This document shows, in pieces, positions 12,657-23,801 of a stretch of 64,000 bases of DNA. The stretch lies in NCBI GenBank assembly GCA_003389325.1, contig QQVE01000046.1, forward strand, positions 1 to 64,000, written 5' to 3'. Source of the DNA: Planctomycetota bacterium. Lineage in GTDB: Bacteria > Planctomycetota > Planctomycetia > Pirellulales > PALSA-1355. The notes below the pieces were generated by a model. It worked only from the letters and a program-made list of their open reading frames with translations, made no database searches and was not told where the DNA came from. Every line of letters starts with the position of its first letter. The stretch's first letter is position 1. Position numbers and translations under genes: made by a program.

Positions 12657-13937
12657 ATGCCCACCCCCACACGCCCGCGTTCTTGGTTCATCCGAATGCC
12701 ATCGATGGCTGCCCTTTCGCTGTTGGCCGGGCTGCTGGTCTCGTGCCCGTCGTTTGCAGGTGCCCAGGAGTGGACGCGCTTTCGCGGGCCGAAGGGGTCG
12801 GGTCAAAGCGACGCCACGACGATTCCGCCCAGGTGGACCGAAGACGAAGTGTTGTGGAAGGTGCCGCTGCCAGGCGTGGGCAACGCCTCGCCCGTGCTGT
12901 GGGGCGACAAGATCTTTCTGATTTCTGCAGATCCGAAAGAAGGCACGCGCTACGTGCTGTGCTTGGCGGCCGACGACGGCAAGCTGCTTTGGAAGCGCGA
13001 CTACCCGTCGGAAACGCACCACCTGCACCAGCAGAACACGCTGGCTTCCAGCACGCCCACGGTGGACGCCGAGCACGTCTACTGCGCGTGGAGCACGCCC
13101 GAGGAGTTTACGCTGTTAGCGCTTAAGCACGACGGCTCGCCATCGTGGCAGGCCGACCTGGGTCCATTTGTCAGCCAGCACGGATTCGGCACCTCGCCGA
13201 TCCTGCACGAGGACCTGTTGATCATCGCGAACGATCAAGACGCCGACAGCTTCTTCATCGCCGTCGACAAGAAGGAGGGAACCACGCGGTGGAAGATCCC
13301 CCGCGAGCGTCTGGCCGAGCAGAACACGTGCTATTCGACGCCGTGCGTGTACAAGCCCCAGGGCCAGCCCGCCGAGCTGATCACGTGCAGCCGGGCCGAG
13401 GGCGTGGTGAGCCTCGACCCGAAAAGCGGGGCAGCCAATTGGAAGGCCGACGTGCTTACCAGCCGGGCCTGCAGCTCGCCGGTCGTGATCGGAGACTTGG
13501 TCTTCGCCACCTGTGGGTCAGGCGCCGGAACGAACAAGTGCTTTGCATTGCGTCCCTACGGCGACGGCGACGACCCCGAGTTGGCCTACGAACTCGATCG
13601 ATCGAGCGCCCCATACGTGCCCTCGCCGGTAGCCAAGGGTGATTTGGTGTTCTTATGGAACGATCGGGGCATCGTCACCTGCGTCGATGCCCCCACCGGC
13701 AAGATCCACTGGCGGAATCGCGTGGGCGGCAACTACTTCGGCTCGCCGGTGCGCGTGGGCGAGTACGTCTACTGCATCGACGTCGACGGCAACGTCGTGT
13801 CGGTGGCCGCCAAGGATACGTTTGAGCTGGGCGGACGCAGTCCGCTGGGCGAGACGTCACGCTCCACGCCCGCTGTTGCCGGCGGACGCATGTATCTGCG
13901 CAGCGAGTCGCACCTGACAGCCGTGGGACAGAAGTAG
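12657..13937 (+). CDS. secreted PQQ-like beta-propeller protein
   Basis: 426 aa. An N-terminal signal sequence (to about residue 36, ending AFAGAQ-like SFAGAQ) precedes WTRFRGPKGSGQS, the opening typical of planctomycete PQQ-like propeller proteins. Blades recur with motifs such as LLWKRDYP, TRWKIPRERL, ANWKADVL and IHWRNRVGG, giving a seven- or eight-bladed propeller. Such proteins are very abundant in planctomycetes; they resemble the non-catalytic scaffold BamB as much as PQQ dehydrogenases, and no quinone-binding catalytic site is obvious. Probable periplasmic binding or scaffold role; substrate unknown. Confidence 0.85.
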   Translation: MPTPTRPRSWFIRMPSMAALSLLAGLLVSCPSFAGAQEWTRFRGPKGSGQSDATTIPPRWTEDEVLWKVPLPGVGNASPVLWGDKIFLISADPKEGTRYVLCLAADDGKLLWKRDYPSETHHLHQQNTLASSTPTVDAEHVYCAWSTPEEFTLLALKHDGSPSWQADLGPFVSQHGFGTSPILHEDLLIIANDQDADSFFIAVDKKEGTTRWKIPRERLAEQNTCYSTPCVYKPQGQPAELITCSRAEGVVSLDPKSGAANWKADVLTSRACSSPVVIGDLVFATCGSGAGTNKCFALRPYGDGDDPELAYELDRSSAPYVPSPVAKGDLVFLWNDRGIVTCVDAPTGKIHWRNRVGGNYFGSPVRVGEYVYCIDVDGNVVSVAAKDTFELGGRSPLGETSRSTPAVAGGRMYLRSESHLTAVGQK

Positions 13938-14105
13938 CCGACCGGCCGCCGTCTCGGGCGGGAAAAGCGGAAATTCGGTAGAATGGCGCGCGAGCCACTC
14001 GGCCGTTCACGTCGTAGATTTAGGTAGCCCAAGGCCGGCGGACTCCCTGTACCTGGCGAGCGGATCTCGCCCGCGCTCTGCCCCACGACCCGAAGGCCAG
14101 CATTC

Positions 14106-16295
14106 GTGCCCACCATCGCGGAAGCCCTGCAGATCGCCTTTGGCCACCATCAGCGGGGCGAGATTGCGCAGGCCGAGCAAATCTACCGCCAGATCGTGGC
14201 CGCCGAACCCGCGCACGCCGATGCCTGGCACCTGCTCGGCGTGGTCGCCCATCAGACCGGGCGCAATGACGAGGCCGTAGCTTCGATCTCCCGAGCCGTG
14301 GAGCTCGGCGGCGGGAAGGCCCCCTACTTCAATCACCTGGGCGCGGCCTACGCCAGCCTCTCACGTTTGGACGAGGCGGAGGCCGCGTTTCGCCAGGCAC
14401 TGGCCTTGGGCGAGTCCGACCCACAGGTGCACTACAACCTGGCGGCGCTATTGAACCTGCAGGACCGCAAGCAGGAGGCCACCGAGAGTTATCGCCGCGC
14501 GATCGAATTGGCGCCGCGTTTTGCCGAAGCCCATTTCAATCTCGGCAACCTCTATCGCGATGCCGGCCAACTCGAAGGCGCCGAGCAGTGCTACCAGGCG
14601 GCCGTGGCGGCCCGGCCCAACTACGTCAAGGGCGGCATGGCCCTGGCCAACGTCCAACTGCGGCTCGGCAAACCTCAGGAGGCCGAAGCCACGTATCGGC
14701 GCGTGCTCGAGACCGATCATACGCATGCCGACGCGCACTACTGGCTCGGCTCGCTCCTGCAAACCCAGGAGCGCTTCGACGAGGCCGTGCAGCAGTTGCA
14801 GGCCGCCGTGTACCACAACCAGCATCACCGCGAAGCGCAGAACAACCTGGGCTGCGTGTTTCGCGCGCTGGGCAAGCTCGACCAGGCCGAGCAGTGCTTT
14901 CGCATCGTGCTCAACGAGCACCCCGGGTTTGCCGAGGCCCTGAGCAATCTCGGCTCGGTGCTGCACGACCGCAAAGAGCACGACGAAGCCGCGAAGCTCT
15001 TCGAGCGGGCCATCGCCGCCAAGCCCGACTTTGCCCAGGCCTACAACAACCTGGGCGCCGTCTACCAGGACCAGAAGCGATTCGACGAGGCGCTTGCTCA
15101 GTATCACAAAGCTCTGGAACTCGAGCCGGAGTCGGCCGCGGCGTTAATCAACGTCGGCTCGGCACTGCAGATGCAGGGGCGCGTCGACGAGGCGCTTGAG
15201 CACCATCGCCGCGCCGTCGAGCTCGAGCCCGATTCGTCCCGCGCGCATTACTGTATCGGCGCCGCGCTGCATTTCCAGGGTCGCGATGACGAGGCCCTCG
15301 ACGCCTATGCTCAGGCCATCGAGCTTAAGCCCGATTACGCCGAAGCCCACTACAACCGCTCGTTCGTGCACCTGTCGCGCGGCAACCTCGCCGAAGGCTG
15401 GAAGGACTACGAGTGGCGATTCGAGTGCAAGGAGTACAAGGGCCGCCGCTTCGACGCCCCACGGTGGGACGGCTCGCCGCTCGCGGGACGCGCGCTGCTG
15501 GTCCACGCCGAACAGGGTTTGGGTGACACGCTGCAATTTATCCGGTACCTGCGGCAACTCGAGAATGCCGGTGGACAGGTGTTTGTCGAGGTTCAGCCGG
15601 CCCTGGCACCGCTGCTGAAGGCCTCGGGCTTTCGGGGCATCATTCCCGGAGGCACCCCCCTGCCCGGCTTCGACGTGCACGTGCCGCTGCTGAGCCTGCC
15701 CGGCGTGCTGGGCACGACGCTTGCGACGGTTCCCAACCAGGTGCCCTACCTGGCGGCCGAGCCGCGGCTGATCAAGCAGTTCCGTCCGAAGCTTCGCAGC
15801 TTACCCGGCTTCAAGGTGGGCATCGTCTGGCAAGGCAACAAGGACTACACCTTCGATCGCTTTCGCTCGATCCCGCTGGAGGAGTTCGCCCCGCTGGCGG
15901 AAATCGAGGGCGTGCAACTCTTCAGCCTGCAGAAGGGCTACGGCACCGAGCAACTCACGGCCCTGGCCGACCGGTTTACGGTGGCCGATTTGGGCAGTAC
16001 GTTGGATACGACCGGCGGAGCGTTCATGGAAACCGCGGCCGTGATGTGCAACCTCGATCTGGTGGTCACGTCCGACACGGCCGCGGCACACCTGGCCGGC
16101 GGCCTGGGCGTGCCGGTGTGGCTGGCCCTGCCTCACGCGCCCGAGTGGCGCTGGCTGCAAGACCGCACCGATTGCCCCTGGTATCCGACCATGCGGCTGT
16201 TTCGCCAGTCGCAACAGGGCGATTGGGCCGGCGTGTTCGCGCGCATGAAGCACGAGTTGGCCGCCAGTGTCAAAAAGCGAGCCGCGGGCCGTTAG
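14106..16295 (+). CDS. TPR protein with C-terminal GT9-like glycosyltransferase domain
   Basis: 729 aa starting with GTG. Residues 1-430 are about a dozen 34-residue tetratricopeptide repeats (for example AEQIYRQIVAAEPAHADAWH and FNLGNLYRDAGQLEGAEQCY). Residues 440-720 resemble the ADP-heptose:LPS heptosyltransferase fold: GDTLQFIRYLRQLENAGG, FKVGIVWQGNKDYTFDRFRS and VTSDTAAAHLAGGLGVPVWL. This architecture is widespread in bacteria and may glycosylate proteins or an envelope glycan held by the TPR array; the acceptor is unknown. The FkbM methyltransferase gene begins 35 nt downstream, so the two likely modify the same product. Confidence 0.9.
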   Translation: MPTIAEALQIAFGHHQRGEIAQAEQIYRQIVAAEPAHADAWHLLGVVAHQTGRNDEAVASISRAVELGGGKAPYFNHLGAAYASLSRLDEAEAAFRQALALGESDPQVHYNLAALLNLQDRKQEATESYRRAIELAPRFAEAHFNLGNLYRDAGQLEGAEQCYQAAVAARPNYVKGGMALANVQLRLGKPQEAEATYRRVLETDHTHADAHYWLGSLLQTQERFDEAVQQLQAAVYHNQHHREAQNNLGCVFRALGKLDQAEQCFRIVLNEHPGFAEALSNLGSVLHDRKEHDEAAKLFERAIAAKPDFAQAYNNLGAVYQDQKRFDEALAQYHKALELEPESAAALINVGSALQMQGRVDEALEHHRRAVELEPDSSRAHYCIGAALHFQGRDDEALDAYAQAIELKPDYAEAHYNRSFVHLSRGNLAEGWKDYEWRFECKEYKGRRFDAPRWDGSPLAGRALLVHAEQGLGDTLQFIRYLRQLENAGGQVFVEVQPALAPLLKASGFRGIIPGGTPLPGFDVHVPLLSLPGVLGTTLATVPNQVPYLAAEPRLIKQFRPKLRSLPGFKVGIVWQGNKDYTFDRFRSIPLEEFAPLAEIEGVQLFSLQKGYGTEQLTALADRFTVADLGSTLDTTGGAFMETAAVMCNLDLVVTSDTAAAHLAGGLGVPVWLALPHAPEWRWLQDRTDCPWYPTMRLFRQSQQGDWAGVFARMKHELAASVKKRAAGR

Positions 16296-16330
16296 CGCAC
16301 CCGTCGCACGATTCACCTTGGGAGAAGCAC

Positions 16331-17128
16331 GTGCAAAAATTTGACGAATTCAACCGTCAGAAGGCCTGTCGCTACGGCCAGATGGTGTACAACTTTCACG
16401 ACATGTACATCGGCCGCTCGCTCGACCTGTACGGCGAGTTCTCCGAGGGCGAAGTGGATCTGTTTCGGCAGATTCTGCAGCCGGGCAACATCGTCGTCGA
16501 AATCGGTGCCAACATTGGCGCGCATACGCTCTTCTTCGCCCAGCAAGTCACCAAAACCGGCGCGGTGATCGCCTTCGAACCGCAGCGTATCCTGTTCCAA
16601 ACGCTGTGCGCCAACATGGCGCTCAACAGTGTCTCGAATACGTATTGCTTCCAACAGGCCGTGGGGGCCAAGTCGGGCGCAATCAAGATTCCTCCGCTGG
16701 ACTACACCAAAGACAACAACTTCGGCGGCCTGGCGCTGGGCAGCTACGAGGTGGGCGAGCAAGTGCCGCTCTCGGCCCTGGACGACTTCGGCTTTCCGGG
16801 CTGTCACTTTCTCAAGATCGACGTCGAGGGGATGGAAAAGGACGTGCTCGAAGGAGCCCGAAACTTCATCAGCCGCTTCAAGCCGGTGCTGTACGTGGAA
16901 AACGATCGAGCGGAAAAATCGAACGAGCTCGTGCGGCTGATCGATTCGCTTTCGTACAAGATGTACTGGCACCGCCCGCCGTATTACAACCCGAACAACT
17001 TCTTCGGCAACGGCGAGAACATCTTCCCCAATATCGTTTCGCTGAACATGATTTGCATGCACAGCAGCCTGCCGCACACGCTGCAGGGCTTCGAGCAGGT
17101 GGAAGTGCCCGCCGCGGGCAGTTCGTAG
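16331..17128 (+). CDS. FkbM-family methyltransferase
   Basis: 265 aa. The SAM-binding motif VVEIGANIGAHTLFFAQQ and the following acidic strand (VIAFEPQRILFQTL) are those of FkbM-type O-methyltransferases, together with CHFLKIDVEGMEKDVLEG. The frame is open upstream into the preceding gene, but GGAGAA before the GTG at 16331, and the family N-terminus beginning near QKFDEFNRQKACRYGQM, support this start. FkbM enzymes often methylate sugars of surface glycans; the TPR-glycosyltransferase just upstream fits that role. Confidence 0.88.
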   Translation: MQKFDEFNRQKACRYGQMVYNFHDMYIGRSLDLYGEFSEGEVDLFRQILQPGNIVVEIGANIGAHTLFFAQQVTKTGAVIAFEPQRILFQTLCANMALNSVSNTYCFQQAVGAKSGAIKIPPLDYTKDNNFGGLALGSYEVGEQVPLSALDDFGFPGCHFLKIDVEGMEKDVLEGARNFISRFKPVLYVENDRAEKSNELVRLIDSLSYKMYWHRPPYYNPNNFFGNGENIFPNIVSLNMICMHSSLPHTLQGFEQVEVPAAGSS

Positions 17129-17218
17129 CGACATCGACCGTGCCGCACTGCGCTTTCGCCTTTCGCGCGCGGCTGACAGTACCGCGTCTTCCCGCTTCCC
17201 CCTATCATTCTCGCCGCC

Positions 17219-20200
17219 ATGTCCGACTGGGAATTCTGGATCGACGTTGGCGGCACGTTCACCGACAGCTTCGCCCGCGGCCCCGACGGCACGCTGCGTC
17301 ACGCCAAGGTGCTCTCCTCGGGCATCGTCAAAGGCGCCGCCGGCGAGGGATCCTCGCGAAGCTGCATTCTCGACCCGTCGCGAGAGCACGATCCGCCCGA
17401 CATATGGACCGGCTATCGCTTGCGCCTGCTCGATGCTGCCGGCGAGACGAGGAGTGAAACGACCGTCTCTCGCTTCGTTCCGCGCACAGGCGCGCTCGAA
17501 CTCTCGCCCCCGCTGGCGAACGATCCACAGCCCGGGCAGCGCTACGAACTCGAGTGCGATGCCGGAGCGCCGATCGTGGCGATTCGCTACTTGCTGGGCA
17601 TGCCGCTGGCCAACGAGCTGCCGCCGCTCACCGTGCGACTGGGAACGACGCGTGGCACGAATGCCTTAATCACCCGCCGCGGAGCCAAGACGGCACTGGT
17701 CACAACGGCCGGCTTCGGCGACATCCTGCACATTGGATATCAAAACCGCCCGCGTATCTTCGAACTGGCGGTGCGGAAACGCAAGCCACTGTTTGCCACG
17801 GTGGTGGAGATCGACGAGCGGATCGATGCCGAGGGAGGCGTGCTGGTCGCGCCCGATGCCGCCGCGGTGCGCGAGCAACTGGCGGGGCTGAAGAGCAAAG
17901 GCATCGAGTCGCTGGCTATCTGCCTGTTGCATTCGTTCACGCGCCCCGAACACGAAGAGATCGTGGCCCGGGCGGCACTCGAGGCCGGCTTCGAGGAAAT
18001 CAGCGTCTCCAGCCGGATCGCCCCCCTGGTGAAGATCGTCTCCCGCGGTGACACGACCGTGATGGACGCCTATTTGAACCCCGTCCTCAGGCGCTACGTC
18101 CGCGACCTGCGCGAGCACTTGCCCGGCAGCTCCTTGCGGCTGTTGACCTCGGCCGGCGGACTGGTCGACGCCGATGTTTTTGTTGGCAAGGACAGCATCC
18201 TCTCGGGCCCGGCCGGCGGGGTGGTCGGCTTTTCGCGCGTGGCACAGTCGGCCGGCTTCGAGCGGGCCATCGGCTTCGACATGGGCGGCACCAGCACCGA
18301 CGTATCGCGGTTCGACGGCCGGTTCGAACTCGAATACGAAACGGAGAAAGCCGGTGTGCGCGTGGTAGCGCCCATGATGGCCATCGAAACCGTGGCGGCC
18401 GGCGGCGGATCGGTGTGCGATTTCGACGGCGTGAAGCTGGTTGTCGGACCCGACAGTGCCGGTGCCGATCCCGGTCCGGCCTGCTACGGCCGCGGCGGTC
18501 CGTTGTGCGTCACCGACGTCAACTTTTTGCTAGGCAAGATCCCGCCCGACCGCTTTCCCTTTCCGCTCGATCAGAGCGCCGCCGAAGGCCAATTAAGAGC
18601 GCTGGCCGAGCAGATCGAGCGCGAAAGCGGGCACCACTACGAGCTGCTCGAGCTGGCCGAAGGCTTCGTACGCGTGGCGAACGCCAACATGGCCAAGGCC
18701 ATCGGATCGATTTCCGTGGCGAAGGGCTGCGATCCGCGCGACTATCTGCTGGTGCCTTTTGGCGGGGCCGCCGGACAACACGCCTGCGCCGTGGCCGGTG
18801 AGTTGGGCATGCGGCAGATTCTTCACCATCCGCAGGCCGGGTTGCTGAGCGCCTACGGCATCGGGCTGGCCGACGTCGAACGGCACCGCGTGGCCGGCGT
18901 CTACGAAACGTTCACCGGCGAATTGCTCGACGAACTGCAGGACACGTTCGACCGGCTCGAAACCGAAGCCATCGAGGGCGTGCTCGACGAGGGCATCGCC
19001 CCGGAGCGAATTGCCACCGAGCGTTTTCTGGAGATCCGCTATCGCGGCGTGGAGGCGTCGCTGACGGTACCGTGTTTCGAAGGAATCCCGCCGCGCGAGG
19101 TGGTGACTGGCTTCGAAGCCGAGCATCGCAAGCTGTACGGCTACGTGCATCAGAACCGAGAGCTGGAAGTCGTCTCGGCGCGGGTCGAAGCCCGAGGCGG
19201 CTCGTCGCTGCCTTTGACGGTCACGCATCGCGCGGATCCGCGCGACGCCCGCGCGGAGGCCTCGACGCAAACGTACTTCGGCGGCCAACTGGTCGAGACC
19301 GCCGTGTTCGATCGGCTGCGGCTCGAGCCGGGCGACTGCTTCGTCGGTCCGGCGATCGTGTGCGAGGCGGCTTCGACGACCGTGATCGATCCCCATTGGC
19401 AGGCCGAAGTGCTCAGCGGTGGCGAGCTGCTGGTGACGCGGTCCGGTGCCGAACCCGACAAGGCCGACGTGTCGACCGAGGCCGACCCGGTGATGCTGGA
19501 AATCTTCAACAACCAGTTCGCCGCCGTGGCCGAACAGATGGGCATCACGCTGCGGAACACCTCGAGCAGCGTCAACGTGAAGGAGCGGCTCGACTTCAGT
19601 TGCGCGCTGTTTACGCCCGAGGGCGACCTGGTCGTCAACGCCCCGCACATTCCGGTGCATTTGGGTGCGATGGCTGAAACCGTGCGTCGCACGATTGCCG
19701 ACAATCCGGATCTTCAGCCGGGCGACGTCTACGTCACCAACGATCCCTATCGCGGCGGATCGCACCTGCCCGACGTGACGGTCGTTACGCCCGTGCACGA
19801 CGCTTCCGGCCGGTTGTTGTTCTTCACGGCCAGCCGGGCGCATCACGCGGAGCTGGGCGGGATCACGCCCGGATCGATGCCCCCCTTCTCCAAGAACCTG
19901 GCCGAAGAGGGCGTGCTGATCCGCAACTTCAAGCTGGTCGACGCCGGCAGCGAGCGGTGGGACGAGATGCGCTGCATGCTGCTCTCGGGCCCGTACCCCA
20001 CGCGTAGCGTCGAGGCGAACCTGGCCGACATCGCCGCCCAAGTGGCCGCCAATCACCGTGGAGCGGGCGATCTGGTGCGGCTGGTCGAGCGCTACACGCT
20101 TGACGTGGTCACCGCCTACATGGGCCATATCCAGCGCGCGGCCGAACAAAAGGTCCGCCGGGCACTGTCTCGCATGCCGAGCGGCACGTATCCCTTCACC

Positions 20201-21022
20201 GATCACCTGGACGACGGCACGCCGATCGCCGTGACCATCACCATCGACGGCGAGCAGGCCACGGTCGACTTCACGGGCACCGGCGGAGTGGTGCCGGGTA
20301 ATTTGAACGCGAATCGAGCGATCACCACCGCGGCGGTGATGTACGTGTTGCGGTGCATGCTGGCCGAGGACATTCCGCTCAACCAGGGCGTGCTGGCGCC
20401 GGTCGAGATTCTCATCCCGCCCGGATTGCTCAACCCACCCGAGAAAGATCGCGCCGAAGACTGCGCGGCCGTGGTGGGCGGCAACGTCGAAACTTCGCAG
20501 CGGGTGGTCGACGTGCTGTTGGGCGCGCTGGGTCTGGCGGCGGCCAGCCAGGGCACGATGAACAACTTGCTGTTCGGCGACACCACGTTCGGCTACTACG
20601 AAACGATTTGTGGCGGCGTGGGCGCGACCGCCCAGGTCGAGGGCGCCGACGCCGTGCACACGCACATGACCAACACCCGGCTGACCGACCCCGAAGTACT
20701 CGAGCGCCGCTACCCCGTGCGGTTGCGGTCGTTTGCGGTTCGTCGCGGCTCGGGCGGCGCCGGCAAGAGTCGAGGCGGCGAAGGCGTCGTGCGGCAACTC
20801 GAGTTTCTCAAACCGCTCGAAGTCTCCATCCTCTCGCAGCGCCGCGGCCCCTATCCGCCGTACGGACTCAAGGGCGGCGGAACGGGGGCCCTGGGGCGAA
20901 ATACGCTGCACCGGGCCGACGGCACCCGCGAGCAACTCTCCGGATGTGCACAGTTCCGCGTGCGCGCGGGCGACGTGCTGGTGATCGAAACGCCCGGCGG
21001 CGGCGGATTCGGCGCCGAGTAG
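17219..21022 (+). CDS. 5-oxoprolinase / hydantoinase A-B fusion
   Basis: 1267 aa, the length of single-chain ATP-dependent 5-oxoprolinase (OplAH), which opens 5-oxoproline to glutamate. The HyuA half (to about residue 690) has the actin-like ATP site: [30 protein letters not shown] and [16 protein letters not shown]. The HyuB half (about 740-1260) starts near [17 protein letters not shown] and includes [20 protein letters not shown]. Related fusions hydrolyse hydantoins or carboxylate ketones (N-methylhydantoinase, acetone carboxylase), so substrate identity is inferred. A D-glutamate cyclase-family gene lies 2.8 kb downstream, which favours oxoproline chemistry. Confidence 0.88.
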   Translation: MSDWEFWIDVGGTFTDSFARGPDGTLRHAKVLSSGIVKGAAGEGSSRSCILDPSREHDPPDIWTGYRLRLLDAAGETRSETTVSRFVPRTGALELSPPLANDPQPGQRYELECDAGAPIVAIRYLLGMPLANELPPLTVRLGTTRGTNALITRRGAKTALVTTAGFGDILHIGYQNRPRIFELAVRKRKPLFATVVEIDERIDAEGGVLVAPDAAAVREQLAGLKSKGIESLAICLLHSFTRPEHEEIVARAALEAGFEEISVSSRIAPLVKIVSRGDTTVMDAYLNPVLRRYVRDLREHLPGSSLRLLTSAGGLVDADVFVGKDSILSGPAGGVVGFSRVAQSAGFERAIGFDMGGTSTDVSRFDGRFELEYETEKAGVRVVAPMMAIETVAAGGGSVCDFDGVKLVVGPDSAGADPGPACYGRGGPLCVTDVNFLLGKIPPDRFPFPLDQSAAEGQLRALAEQIERESGHHYELLELAEGFVRVANANMAKAIGSISVAKGCDPRDYLLVPFGGAAGQHACAVAGELGMRQILHHPQAGLLSAYGIGLADVERHRVAGVYETFTGELLDELQDTFDRLETEAIEGVLDEGIAPERIATERFLEIRYRGVEASLTVPCFEGIPPREVVTGFEAEHRKLYGYVHQNRELEVVSARVEARGGSSLPLTVTHRADPRDARAEASTQTYFGGQLVETAVFDRLRLEPGDCFVGPAIVCEAASTTVIDPHWQAEVLSGGELLVTRSGAEPDKADVSTEADPVMLEIFNNQFAAVAEQMGITLRNTSSSVNVKERLDFSCALFTPEGDLVVNAPHIPVHLGAMAETVRRTIADNPDLQPGDVYVTNDPYRGGSHLPDVTVVTPVHDASGRLLFFTASRAHHAELGGITPGSMPPFSKNLAEEGVLIRNFKLVDAGSERWDEMRCMLLSGPYPTRSVEANLADIAAQVAANHRGAGDLVRLVERYTLDVVTAYMGHIQRAAEQKVRRALSRMPSGTYPFTDHLDDGTPIAVTITIDGEQATVDFTGTGGVVPGNLNANRAITTAAVMYVLRCMLAEDIPLNQGVLAPVEILIPPGLLNPPEKDRAEDCAAVVGGNVETSQRVVDVLLGALGLAAASQGTMNNLLFGDTTFGYYETICGGVGATAQVEGADAVHTHMTNTRLTDPEVLERRYPVRLRSFAVRRGSGGAGKSRGGEGVVRQLEFLKPLEVSILSQRRGPYPPYGLKGGGTGALGRNTLHRADGTREQLSGCAQFRVRAGDVLVIETPGGGGFGAE

Positions 21023-21029
21023 CCGCTTC

Positions 21030-22334
21030 CTAAGCCTCTGGCGAAGCGGGTTCTGGCGGCGTTTCGAAGTCGCGGCCGCGGCTGGCGGCCAGCAGAATCA
21101 GGCCCAGGCCGACCGTCATCATCGCCGTCGCGAGAAAGAGCGGCATCTGCGCCGACGTCACGCCCAGTCGGTCGGCCAGGGCACGATTCTCGACGAGCGG
21201 GATCCCGGCCATCGGCCCCAGAATGCGGGCCAGCGACGAGATACTCTGCCCGATGCCCAGGATGCCGCCCTGTTTCGTGGGGTCGCTCCAACGCGACAGC
21301 AACGAGTTGAGGGAAGGGGTCATGAAGGCAAATCCCGTCACGACCACCGCCAGCCCACCCAGGATCATCGGCAGCGAGTGGCTGCGCGCCGCCTGAGCGA
21401 GCACGATGAAACCGCCAATCTCGATCAGCGTGCCGACACTCGCCAGCACGGCCTCGCTGATACGCGAAGCCAGCGGGCGCACGAGCCCACCCTGTACGAT
21501 GGCCAGCGTAAAGCCGATAAACGCAAAGGTCAGACACACCTGGCCGAACGTGAACTCGAAGCCCATGCGTTCGCTGCTGAGAATCAGCGATAGCGTCGAT
21601 TCGAGGTTGGCAAACGAAAACACGCAAATAAACATGGCCAGCAACAGCACGCCTACGGCCGGCGTGGCCAGCGCCTCGCGCAGGGCCTGACGATCGAACC
21701 AGTGCCGCCGCGCCGCCTGGCTATTGGGCCCGAGGCTTTCGGGCAGCTTGAAGTAGGCTAGCGCCAGCGCAATGGCCGAAAGCCCCGCCGCCGCGTAGCC
21801 GGGTCCTGGCCCCGGATCGCGCCGCCCGCTCGGCACGGCCAGGTATCCGAAAAGCGGACCAAACGTAAACCCCAGCCCGAACGCCGCGCCGATCAACGCC
21901 ATACCGCGGGTCCGGTTTTTCTTGCTAGTAACGTCGGCGATGTACGCGTGCGCCGTGGAGATCGTGGCCCCCGCCACCCCCGCTCCGACGCGGGCGACGA
22001 ACAATAGCGTGAGGCTCTTGAGGACCGTGGCGATGCCGAACAAGGTGTAGAACACGACCGACCCGGCCAGCCCAATCATCAGCACGGGACGCCTCCCGAT
22101 GCGGTCCGATAGCCGCCCCCACACGGGAGCGAACAGGAACTGCATGGCCGAGAAACTGGCCATCAGCAGCCCGATGACGATGCCCACGCGCACGTGTCCT
22201 TCTTCGAGCCCCATCTGCGCCGCGAAGTCCTTGGCGTAGATCGGCAACAACGGGATCACCATGCCGAAGCCGAGCAGGTCGATAAAGACGGTCAGAAAGA
22301 CGACCAGCAGCGAGCCTTTGCGGGAGTCGGACAT
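21030..22334 (-). CDS. MFS transporter
   Basis: 434 aa with about 12 membrane helices, of the major facilitator superfamily. The N-terminal half has the family signature between helices 2 and 3, GRLSDRIGRRPVLM, and a start region (LLVVFLTVFIDLLGFGMVIP) like TetA/drug-proton antiporters. The stop is 7 nt from the oxoprolinase stop on the other strand; its start is divergent from the PaaK-like operon, with 147 nt between. A drug or metabolite exporter is likely, the substrate unknown. Confidence 0.9.
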   Translation of the reverse strand: MSDSRKGSLLVVFLTVFIDLLGFGMVIPLLPIYAKDFAAQMGLEEGHVRVGIVIGLLMASFSAMQFLFAPVWGRLSDRIGRRPVLMIGLAGSVVFYTLFGIATVLKSLTLLFVARVGAGVAGATISTAHAYIADVTSKKNRTRGMALIGAAFGLGFTFGPLFGYLAVPSGRRDPGPGPGYAAAGLSAIALALAYFKLPESLGPNSQAARRHWFDRQALREALATPAVGVLLLAMFICVFSFANLESTLSLILSSERMGFEFTFGQVCLTFAFIGFTLAIVQGGLVRPLASRISEAVLASVGTLIEIGGFIVLAQAARSHSLPMILGGLAVVVTGFAFMTPSLNSLLSRWSDPTKQGGILGIGQSISSLARILGPMAGIPLVENRALADRLGVTSAQMPLFLATAMMTVGLGLILLAASRGRDFETPPEPASPEA

Positions 22335-22481
22335 GGGGCCTCGGGTGGAGTGACCTAGCGAGCCGGCAGCAATCGAATCCTACTATTCTACCAGCGACCG
22401 GGTCGGCACCGCAGGCCCAGTTGCGCCTCGGGTGCAGGGGGCCGCTGGCCGCCGGCGGGGGCACCCTTTATCATTTGGGGC

Positions 22482-23801
22482 ATGATCTTTACCACGCACC
22501 AGCAGCGCCGCGAACTGGAATCGCTTGCCGCGAAACAGTTGGCCGCGCATCAGCTTTCCAAGCTCAATCGCCTGCTCAAGGCCATCCTGCCCCAGAACCG
22601 CTTCTACGCCGACAAACTGGCCCACCTGTCGGCGGCCGACTTGCAGGATCCCGACGGCCCGCTCCGCTCGCACGACCAACTGGCCGAGTTGCCTTTCACT
22701 TTCAAGGAAGAACTGATCAGCCAGACCGATTCCCACCACCTCACGGCCAACCTAACGTTTCCGAGCCAACAGTACACCCGCTACCACCAGACCTCCGGCA
22801 CGCGGGGGCGCCCCCTGGCCGTGCTCGACACGGCGGAGGATTGGGCCTGGTGGGTCGACTGCTGGCAGTTCGTGCTCGACGTGGCCGAACTCGAGCAGGG
22901 CGATACGGTCTTTCTCGCCTTTTCATTCGGCCCGTTCATCGGGTTTTGGAGCGCCTTCGACGCCGCAGCCGCCCGTGGCTGCCTCGTGGTGCCGGGCGGC
23001 GGCATGTCGACCTTGGCTCGCCTGGACCTGATGCGCACCACCGACGCAGTCGCGCTATTCTGCACGCCCAGCTACGCACTGCATTTGGCCGAAGTGGCGG
23101 CCGAGAATCAGATCGACGTCGCCGAGCTCGACGTTCGCGTACTGGTGCTGGCCGGCGAGCCGGGCGGCTCGATTCCGGCGGTGCGCGAGCGCATCGAGTC
23201 GATTTGGCAAGCCCGGGTCGTCGATCACGCCGGCGCGACCGAGGTCGGCCCCTGGGGATACGGCAACGCCGCGGGCGACGGCCTGTTCGTTAACGAACAC
23301 GAGTTCATCGCCGAGTTTCTCTCGGTCGAGACCGGCACGGCCGCCTCCGAGGGCGAGCTTTCGGAACTGGTGCTAACGAACCTGGGTCGCGTGGGCAGCC
23401 CGGTGATTCGCTATCGCACGGGCGACCTGGTGCGTCCCAGTTGGCAGCATGCCGGCGACAACCGCTTCGTGTTCTTGCCCGGCGGTGTGTTGTCGCGCTC
23501 CGACGACATGATGGTCATTCGCGGCGTCAATGTGTTCCCCAGCTCGGTGGAACAGATCCTGCGCAGCTTCCCCGAGCTGATCGAGTACCGCATGACGGTA
23601 CGCCGCCAGGGCGAAATGGACCAGATCGTGGTCGAAATCGAAGACCGCTTGAGCCAGCCCGATCGCGTGGCGACCGAACTGAGGCTACGGCTGGGATTGA
23701 AGGTGGAGGTGCAGGCCGTGCCGCTGGGCAGCCTGCCCCGGGTGGAAGGCAAAGGCAAACGATTCGTCGACGAGCGATGCCCGACCAACGGCAATCATTA
23801 A
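22482..23801 (+). CDS. phenylacetate-CoA ligase-like adenylate-forming enzyme
   Basis: 439 aa, the size of PaaK, which activates an aryl or acyl acid as its adenylate and then CoA thioester. Adenylation core motifs are YHQTSGTRGRPL (P-loop, near residues 103-114), AGATEVGPWGYG and VIRYRTGDLV, and the small C-terminal domain includes LPGGVLSRSDDMMVIRGVNV. No other phenylacetate genes are nearby, so the acid substrate is open. First gene of a four-gene operon; its last 25 nt overlap the start of the next gene. Confidence 0.88.
   Translation: MIFTTHQQRRELESLAAKQLAAHQLSKLNRLLKAILPQNRFYADKLAHLSAADLQDPDGPLRSHDQLAELPFTFKEELISQTDSHHLTANLTFPSQQYTRYHQTSGTRGRPLAVLDTAEDWAWWVDCWQFVLDVAELEQGDTVFLAFSFGPFIGFWSAFDAAAARGCLVVPGGGMSTLARLDLMRTTDAVALFCTPSYALHLAEVAAENQIDVAELDVRVLVLAGEPGGSIPAVRERIESIWQARVVDHAGATEVGPWGYGNAAGDGLFVNEHEFIAEFLSVETGTAASEGELSELVLTNLGRVGSPVIRYRTGDLVRPSWQHAGDNRFVFLPGGVLSRSDDMMVIRGVNVFPSSVEQILRSFPELIEYRMTVRRQGEMDQIVVEIEDRLSQPDRVATELRLRLGLKVEVQAVPLGSLPRVEGKGKRFVDERCPTNGNH

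Noticed and set aside
18593..20935. 780-codon minus-strand frame opposite the 5-oxoprolinase gene
   Set aside because: Typical GC-rich antisense shadow: the translation is full of His, Arg and Gly with no domain, while the plus strand carries all hydantoinase motifs.
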